NCBI GenBank assembly: GCA_003573635.1
Contig: QUTJ01031494.1
Coordinates: forward strand, 1-12,216
Direction: 5' to 3'
From: Goniomonas avonlea
Taxonomy: Eukaryota > Cryptophyceae > Goniomonadida > Goniomonadaceae
Length of the DNA: 12,216 nucleotides
Positions 7,191 through 12,216 of this stretch are shown here, in pieces. A model generated the notes under the pieces. That model made no database searches, was not told the origin of the DNA, and was given only the letters and a program-made list of their open reading frames with translations. Within the stretch, counting starts at the first letter, position 1. Each line of letters opens with the position of its first letter. The translations under genes and the position numbers were made by a program.

Positions 7191-8303
7191 CTTAATGGTT
7201 TATCCTTGATTAGGGAATCCGTTAAAGCCTTGCCCAAATCTGGGCAACTCCCTTTTTCCAACCCTGCACACCAACATCACCCGATTTGGAAACACACCCG
7301 ACTCGACGGCTACTCGCAGCGTCTCCATGAAAGAAGCTGTGGACTCTCTCTCTCTGTGTTGGCACTATCGGTTTCTCTGATTCGGCCCAAGTCACTTGAG
7401 AGGAATGAGAGCAGGATTTACACTAGATCTACAGCTGGAGCTGCTCAGATCAAAAATCGGGCTCCAAATAGTGGAGATATCGCCTAGCGTGGAAGATCGG
7501 TAGCATGGGCTTACGGTATGAGCCGCGGTATGAGATTCGAGTTATCTGCTATCTGATATTCTATCCGAGGCAGTGAACCGCTGCTGCCGTCTCTCAAGCA
7601 ACGCTGCCTCTGATCCTGCTCCATCCAACCCCGTCGCTGACACCTTGGTCTGTCCCACCCACCACTCCACACAACTGGAGACCATTGTTACAGACAAGGG
7701 TCAGTGAGGGGGGGGTCGTTCCTCCTCACGTTAGAATATCGAAGTAAGAGCCATCGCGGGTTTCTATGCAGCGGTGTGACTGAGTGCTTGTTGGTCCGCC
7801 TCCCGACACTGGCTGAGCTCCGGCTGAAGTGTCGGAGAGAACACTCTTACCTCGAGGAAGCTAAGACCAGAAGTATCATCGATGCTGCAACCCCCCAGAT
7901 CAGATCCACCTTGGCTCAAGAGCACGAGAGTTACCAAGTGCTCTGATCTGTAGGAGAGTTAAGCGAGTAATCAAGTGCTGTTTGTTGTGTTGTTAGTGCT
8001 CCAGTCTGTTGGTGTGAGGGGTGGCAATTGAATCCCCAGTTGTACAATCACCCACACTCACCACTCACCCACACTCACCACCCACCCACACTCACTGCCT
8101 CACCAACACGTACGTGCCAGTGTGAGACACGAGAGAGGCACGATAGAGACGAACTGGAGAGCAGGAGGATGGGGAGAAGAGTGGACGGACGTAGCGGGGG
8201 AGTGATCCAGAGACTTAAACAAATCCGTGAATTTATGTTCGAAAAACAATTCATGAGAACAGGGCCACGTTAAATAGCGAAATGGTTATATTACCAACCT
8301 CTC
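7191..8303. other. Gene-free stretch downstream of the C2-EEP fragment
   Basis: No recognisable coding exon is seen on either strand. The region includes the hairpin at 7803-7835 and a CACTCACC-type tandem run at about 8048-8098. Exons completing the C2-EEP gene would be expected here on the minus strand, but I find none. Confidence 0.5.
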
Positions 8304-9276
8304 TCATCTTGAGATGTATCGACATGCTGGAGAGTCATCAATATCATTGCCTTCGTACCGATCAAACAGAGTGGCTTCAGAGGGAGTGCCTTCAACATTG
8401 ACTGGAACACGGGGAAGACGATACGCAAACAAGATAACATTCGGCGGAAGCTTATGTCTCAGAAATGCCAGTAGGTCCCCGCTGACCTCCTGCAATGTTT
8501 GAGCTGATGCTGCTTCAAGAAATCCCTACCTGTAAGCAGAAAACAGCAGTGCCTTCTTGAAAAGCAGCCGTCACTGTTTCAATAACGGAATCCCATCTTT
8601 GCTTCTCCAGAGGAAACTGTCGAAGAACTGTGCGAATGTCTGCGTTGCTCTCGTTTGCCGGCTGCTGCGCGTATACCCGATGCAGCACATTCCAGGTCGC
8701 GACATCAAACGGAGTTCCGCGCGTCATGGTCACGGCCTTGGGTTCGCCTGCTTTCACTGGTTCGGGTTGAGTAGCCCATAGTCCCCGTGGAGGAGCCTTG
8801 GGCGTCTGTTCCGACCCCCCGCTGACTGACAAGAACACCGTCAACTTCCCCTTTGGAACCATCGAGCCCGACTTTTTCTTCTTGACAAGACCAAATTCTC
8901 TTTGTCTGCCTTGGCCTGCTGCCAGCCCTGAAAATTCGCTGAGCGGAATCTCAACACCCCCCATCAAGTGCTCGCGGACGTGCTTTTTGCGACGCAGCGA
9001 AATAATGAAGGTTTCAGCGTCCTCCGTCACGGTGAAAGCCACCGAGTACCCAAATCTGATGTAAATCGACCTTCCACCATCAATCGCAACTGCTGGAGCA
9101 GTCGGATGGCTCTCCAGGACGGAGCCTAATGGCCCAACCAGAGCGATCTCAGCGTGCGGAGGCTGATGTGAAGTGAATGCTGTGAACTTGGTCCATACTG
9201 GAACATGATCAGCGTGGTCAATCCTCAAGTTGACCTTCGCTCCTACAAGCGATACAGGTGCTCCACCAGCCGCCAT
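8304..9276 (-). CDS. C2-domain plus endonuclease/exonuclease/phosphatase (EEP) family protein, 5' exons; 3' part missing
   Basis: Exon 1 runs from ATG 9276 to 8530 (249 codons). Exon 2 runs from 8489 and stays open to TGA at 8304-8306 (61 codons). Residues 1-155 are a beta-rich C2-like domain (VREHLMGGVEIPLSEF, then KGKLTVFLSVSGG), probably for membrane or lipid contact. A proline-rich linker leads to an EEP start: ATWNVL at 193-198 carries the family's catalytic-site Asn, and LQE (248-250), formed across the splice, gives the metal-binding Glu. EEP enzymes cleave phosphodiester or phosphoester bonds in nucleic acids or phospholipids. The later family motifs (the Asp-x-Asn and Asp-His pairs) are absent. 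The frame stops about 60 residues after LQE, where family members need roughly 200 more. A further donor within exon 2 (a weak GTACGA is present) with exons elsewhere, or a truncated gene, could explain this. The domain call is good; completeness is doubtful. Confidence 0.65.
8490..8529 (-). other. 40-nt phase-0 intron in the C2-EEP gene
   Basis: Donor CAG|GTAGGG, acceptor CATTGCAG|GAG. Splicing restores the conserved LQE of EEP enzymes; without it the frame stops after VGIS. A CTCAA near the 3' end could be the branch site. Confidence 0.8.
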
Positions 9277-9344
9277 ACCTCAGTTGAAAGTCCACACCCT
9301 TGAACTTTCAACTCTTTTGCATTGCAAAGAACGGGATCGACGAG

Positions 9345-9391
9345 GTACTAGCGAGGTACCTAAATAAACACTATCATACTATCTGTTTCAG
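9345..9391 (+). other. Possible short 5' UTR intron of the selenoprotein gene
   Basis: GAG|GTACTAG (9345) or GAG|GTACCT (9356) could be donors for the acceptor TGTTTCAG (ending 9391), giving 47 or 36 nt. This is similar in size to the 40- and 54-nt introns nearby. A TACTAT before the acceptor could be the branch site. Not proven. Confidence 0.3.
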
Positions 9392-9473
9392 GGCATGTCC
9401 GCAGTTCGTACAACCCATTCTTCCTTATCTTCTTGACGATATCCCGACGCCAAGAAACGACGAGGGGAGGTCG

Positions 9474-9481
9474 TGACGTCA
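9474..9481. promoter_or_regulatory. TGACGTCA (CRE/bZIP-type palindrome)
   Basis: A perfect eight-base CRE palindrome lies three bases before the selenoprotein ATG. bZIP factors, including those of the unfolded-protein response, bind such sites in other eukaryotes. It could also be a chance match, being in the 5' UTR. Confidence 0.35.
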
Positions 9482-9484
9482 GCA

Positions 9485-10165
9485 ATGCGGTGGAGCTTGC
9501 TGGTCGGCATCGGCCTACTGCTTCTGGCGTTAGTCAGAGCAGACAGTGTTTTTTACCCACCAGGACATTTTGATCGAGTGACTCGCCTCACCACTTCCAA
9601 CTTCGATTCGGTCGTGCAGGAGAACATCGACGCCGGAAAGACCTTGTTCGTCCGGTGGATTGCCTCCGAAGGCTGAGGCTGATGACGCAAGCAGGCTCCG
9701 CAGTGGAACACCATTACGGAGATGTTTGCAAACAATCCCGACGTTGCGTTTGGAGATATCAATCTCTCTGAGCAACAGATCAGGGGTACCCACCAACCCG
9801 GCGCGGGTGGTTGGCCCACGATCAAATACTTCAACAAGGAGACTGGCGTTGCCGGTGCTACCTACAACAAGAAGACAGACCTGTCTGTGTGCGACGAGCT
9901 TGGTCCGGGCAAGGACTACATGCAGCAGTACGTGGAGGAGGCCGGCAATACGGCTCTGTGCTCTGTGAGCACTGGCAAGGGCTGTGGCAAGAAGGAACGC
10001 GACTTCATTGACAAATGGAAGTCTGAGCCGGCCGCCGCTGCCGCGAAGGAGCTGGACCGCCTCCAGCGCATGAAAACCGGCTCTATGAAGCCGGAGCTTA
10101 AGAAATGGCTCGGGCAGCGCTCAGCGATTCTCAAGCAGTTGGCTCACAAGAAGGAGGAGCTGTAA
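9485..10165 (+). CDS. ER thioredoxin/PDI-like selenoprotein with Sec-Gly-Sec-Sec active site (three in-frame UGA)
   Basis: The frame runs from ATG 9485 through TGA at 9674, 9680 and 9683 to TAA 10163-10165 (226 residues). A signal peptide (RWSLLVGIGLLLLALV) leads the protein. A thioredoxin fold follows: FVRW strand (54-57), then SEG-U64-G-U66-U67-RKQAPQW. This aligns with APWCGHCKKLAPEW of PDI, so Sec replaces both active-site Cys and the residue between Gly and the second Cys. GGWPTIKYF supplies the cis-Pro loop. A charged C-terminal helix region ends in KEEL, a KDEL-type ER retrieval signal. The role is probably thiol/selenol-disulphide exchange in the ER. Before and after the UGAs the protein is in one frame with no indel, so a pseudogene is unlikely. 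Upstream initiation from GTG 9473 is not needed; ATG 9485 begins the signal peptide. A SECIS element follows in the 3' UTR. The gene may share a promoter with the C2-EEP gene. Confidence 0.85.
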
Positions 10166-10225
10166 GCAGCAAGCTTACCTCTCGGAGACCTGGACGGAGT
10201 GTGGTACTGATCCACTTGGGGGCAA

Positions 10226-10297
10226 ACCAGTTTCGTGAACTCATGACGCCGTCCCACTAAAGCTAAGCGTGGGGCGGCTGATCTTCAGGCGCGAGGC
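10226..10297 (+). ncRNA. SECIS element in the 3' UTR of the selenoprotein mRNA
   Basis: ATGA (10243-10246) and TGAT (10279-10282) give the non-Watson-Crick quartet with tandem G.A pairs. Between them G48 pairs with C78, and CCGTCCCAC (10249-10257) pairs in full with GTGGGGCGG (10269-10277), with one T.G. The apical loop is TAAAGCTAAGC with unpaired AA at 10259-10260, twelve bases after ATGA, as in eukaryotic SECIS elements. A weaker lower helix, TGAA with TTCA (10236-10239/10284-10287), lies below. It starts about 60-80 bases after the stop codon and should recruit SBP2 and the Sec-specific elongation factor. Confidence 0.85.
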
Positions 10298-10438
10298 CGT
10301 TATCGGGACAGCCAAACGCCGATCTCACGGAGAGCGTTGGTCACCTGGTGTTGATCTAATTCATACACGACAGTGATCCAATTTTGTTTGCTTCTGCCTT
10401 TTTACTGCTGTGTGATTGATGAGCGCGCCAGACCAGTT

Positions 10439-10644
10439 TTCGATGAAAAATTTGAATGGTGCACCGCACACGGCCGAGAATAAGAAAAATACAGTTGTTC
10501 GCAAGACAGCTCAGCTCCATGCAATGGCCAGTTCCGTCTTCTTCGATGAAAATTCGAACGGTGCACCACACACGGCCAGGAGAAATAAGAAAAATACAGT
10601 TGTTCGCAAGACAGCTCAGCTCCGTGCGGTGGCCAGTTCCGTCT
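10439..10644. repeat. Tandem duplication, two units of about 103-105 bp
   Basis: Unit 1 is 10439-10541 and unit 2 is 10542-10644. Both contain GGTGCACC, CACACGGCC, AAGAAAAATACAGTTGTTCG and AAGACAGCTCAGCTCC. They differ by point changes and a 2-nt insertion. A partial third end precedes unit 1 (GACCAGTTTTCGATG). The repeat lies just past the stop codon of the minus-strand WW gene, so it falls in that gene's 3' UTR or in shared 3' space with the selenoprotein gene. Open frames across it encode repeats of no known domain. Confidence 0.85.
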
Positions 10645-10653
10645 AGCAACGGA

Positions 10654-11315
10654 TCAAGATGGTAGCTCCCAGTGTGACGTCTGCGTTGCGGGGTCGAAGT
10701 AATACACCATCCCGTCGTCAGTCTCGAACTTCTCCCAGCCCTGGGGCAGGCCTGCACAACAGATTGCAGTTCAGTCAGGCAATGCTGGTGAAATTGGGTG
10801 GATTTAGGAGTATTCTCGCGGAGGGGGACCACCACCCATCGCCAAAACATGGGCACGGGCACCCGGCAGGGAAATTGGCACGAGAGTGGCTGGGAGGCAG
10901 GATGGAAAAACTCCAAGGCGAACTACACTCCAAGCAAACCGACACAAGATACAAGGCAGGCGCACGCACGAATCCAAGCGCGTGGACAACAACGACAACA
11001 ACACAAACACACACAGAGAGAAACAAAAGCAAAGAAACAAACACACACCCTCGGGGTCAGACTGAGGTGGGTCCGCGAGAGGTGGACCAGCTTGAGGTGC
11101 TTGAGGGGGGTCAGCTTGAGGTGCTTGAGGGGGGTCAGCTTGCGGTGAGTCAGGTTGCGCAGCGGCCTGGCTGTATCTGCCAACCTCGTGGCCCTCGCAG
11201 TCATCAGCTTCCTCAGCTTGGGCGAGGACTGTCGCAGGAGGAGGGCACACCTCTGCGCGCGAGACGTGAGCACTCTCAACCTGTCTCCGTCTGTCTCCAT
11301 CAGTCTCCTCTCCAA
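10654..11315 (-). CDS. WW-domain protein with proline-rich linker, 3' exons only
   Basis: The last exon (10751-10654) reads LPQGWEKFETDDGMVYY, then FDPATQTSHWELPS and TGA. This is a full WW domain, with both signature Trp, the YYF block, and the Pro two residues after the second Trp (EL between); it ends the protein one residue later. The exon before it ends at 11049 with PPQSDPE and carries two exact 24-bp coding repeats (ADPPQAPQ, 11088-11135) after a more acidic segment (EEADDCEGHE). Joining at G|GTGTGT ... GTGCAG|GC makes a Gly codon and gives DPEGLPQGW, so phases agree. WW domains bind Pro-rich ligands, and the linker itself is Pro-rich. The upstream limit is uncertain: 11315 follows a possible acceptor (CTGACAG), and the frame is open to 11721 through CA repeats. 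Earlier exons must lie further right or outside. The partner and function are unknown. Confidence 0.65.
10752..11048 (-). other. 297-nt phase-1 intron in the WW gene
   Basis: Donor GAGG|GTGTGT, acceptor TTGTGCAG|GC, with CTGAC about 30 bases before the acceptor. Its interior holds minus-strand low-complexity sequence. Both flanking exons read in compatible phase, which is the main support. Confidence 0.6.
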
Positions 11316-11354
11316 CTGTCAGTAGTGCTGTCGCGCGACACAAAGGCGTTTGCA

Positions 11355-11388
11355 GTGTGTGCGTGTGCGTGTGTGTGTGTGTGTGTGC
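11355..11388. repeat. (GT)n microsatellite
   Basis: GT/GC alternation with a pure GT core. On the minus strand it is a CA tract just before the suggested acceptor of the proline-rich exon. Confidence 0.85.
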
Positions 11389-12007
11389 TATGCGCGTGGG
11401 AGGTGTGTGAAAGGTGTGTGCGTGTGCGGGTGTGTCGGGGTTCAGTGCAGTGTGGTGTGCAGGCATGCGGTTGTGGGTGTGCACGCCAGTGTTTCCACTC
11501 CCCTTCTCTTCATTAAATCTGACTACTTTAGAACTGCTCTTGTCGTCCTTTGTCTCACCCAGAGACCGTGCAGCAGACTTGTGGTGAGGAAAAGTGTGAA
11601 TGAGGAGGTTGCTCATACGACTTGCGCAGAGAGCGACGCGAATGAAGAAGTGCAAACACGGGTCCGTCAAAAGGGAAACAGAGAGCACCAAGGCACACAA
11701 GCAAAAGAGGGCAACACGCAATCAAGGCCCCACGACGGCAACCCTCAACGCTGTCCCTCTACGTGCTAGTACCGTGTGATTGTTGTTTTGTTGGCAAGCA
11801 AGACAAGCACAACACGCATCCCCCCCCCCCAACCGAGACACGACACTGTGTCTGCAAGTCCGCGCGGGTGACAACAGCTCCAGCAGTTGCACTGGGTTGC
11901 GTTACCGAGTGAGGATAAGCAGTTCAAACAACTTGTGAGGAGAAAAGGTTCATGACTTGTGAGCAGGAGAGGCCGCTCAAAGGCTCAGGAACAGGTGGTG
12001 ACGGAGT
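11389..12007. other. Stretch without a recognised gene
   Basis: Contains further GT-rich DNA and a ten-C homopolymer (11821-11830). Earlier exons of the minus-strand WW gene could be hidden here, but none shows a domain or clear splice pair. Confidence 0.4.
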
Positions 12008-12216
12008 GACCCAGGGGTGGTGACGCGGTGTGTGGGGGCACTTGTGCGCGCGAGGGCAGGAGGAGCTTGCCGAGGCAGGCGGCTGACGCAGGGGTGGTGA
12101 CGCGGTGTGTGGGGGCACTTGTGCGCGTGAGGGCAGGAGGAGCTTGCCGAGGCAGGCGGCTGACGCAGGGGTGGTGACGCGGTGCACGGGGTGTGGGGCG
12201 CAGGGGTTTGCCATGG
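12008..12216. repeat. 77-bp tandem repeat, about 2.6 copies
   Basis: Units start at 12008, 12085 and 12162 (GAC(C/G)CAGGGGTGGTGACGCG). Units 1 and 2 differ at two or so bases; unit 3 changes after GTGACGCGGTG and is cut by the window edge. The period is not a multiple of three, so the minus-strand open frame across it (11924-12214) is unlikely to be protein. Confidence 0.9.

Larger units (their letters stand above)
9277..9484. promoter_or_regulatory. Shared divergent promoter region
   Basis: Only 208 bp separate the start codons of the C2-EEP gene (minus) and the selenoprotein gene (plus). A perfect inverted repeat GTTGAAAGT/ACTTTCAAC lies at 9283-9291/9304-9312. A near-direct repeat CGAGGTAC is at 9341-9348 and 9352-9359. 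The compact arrangement suggests shared control of both genes. Confidence 0.6.

Noticed and set aside
9485-9676. Short gene ending at the first UGA, with a separate gene starting at ATG 9722
   Set aside because: Both halves are in one frame and form a single thioredoxin fold; UGAs fall on the CxxC site and a SECIS follows. An intron that removes the UGAs would need a donor in GTGGAT (9655) and would delete the active site.
10356-10916. Minus-strand 186-residue open frame with repeats
   Set aside because: It crosses the tandem repeat and the real WW exon in another frame and shows no domain.
10659-11516. Plus-strand 285-residue open frame
   Set aside because: It is antisense to the WW and proline-rich exons and runs through GT microsatellite; composition is low-complexity.
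11924-12214. Minus-strand open frame rich in Pro/His/Ser
   Set aside because: It is produced by the 77-bp tandem repeat, whose period changes frame between units.
12008-12216. CRISPR array
   Set aside because: Units are contiguous with no unique spacers, and the genome is eukaryotic.

Overview
The window looks like nuclear DNA of a unicellular eukaryote. Its genes carry short GT-AG introns (40 and 54 nt) and one longer intron. The proteins include signal peptides, a YWTD beta-propeller, a C2 domain, a WW domain and an ER-type C-terminus. One gene carries in-frame UGA codons and a eukaryotic-type SECIS element. I cannot name the lineage from sequence alone. GC content is moderate to high, dinucleotide microsatellites are frequent, and two N bases (2188, 2274) point to a draft assembly.

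Layout: (1) 1-1806, minus strand, is the 5' 584 codons of a secreted six-bladed YWTD propeller protein with Cys-rich segments and Gly/Asp and Asn/Gly repeat linkers; it runs off the left edge. (2) 1807-8303, about 6.5 kb, has no convincing gene. It is packed with inverted repeats, microsatellites and diverged repeats, including a chain-of-hairpins element in two long copies plus a third copy of its head hairpin, a 122-bp foldback element, and tRNA-like SINE-type modules. (3) 8304-9276, minus strand, holds the first two exons of a C2 plus endonuclease/exonuclease/phosphatase (EEP) protein whose catalytic C-terminal half is not found. (4) 9277-9484 is a compact divergent promoter containing a perfect TGACGTCA site. 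(5) 9485-10165, plus strand, encodes a 226-residue ER thioredoxin/PDI-like selenoprotein whose active site reads Sec-Gly-Sec-Sec, with a SECIS element in the 3' UTR (core 10243-10282). (6) 10439-10644 is a tandem repeat between convergent genes. (7) 10654-about 11315, minus strand, is the 3' end of a gene with a proline-rich linker spliced to a C-terminal WW domain. (8) 11316-12216 is microsatellite-rich and ends in a 77-bp tandem repeat.

The strongest discovery is the selenoprotein. Three UGA codons fall exactly on the CxxC region of a thioredoxin fold, the frame is open on both sides, and a well-formed SECIS follows at the expected place. The second is the hairpin-chain element, whose stems change in a compensatory way between copies while one loop stays constant. 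The genes have no obvious common pathway, although the propeller protein and the selenoprotein both belong to the secretory route.
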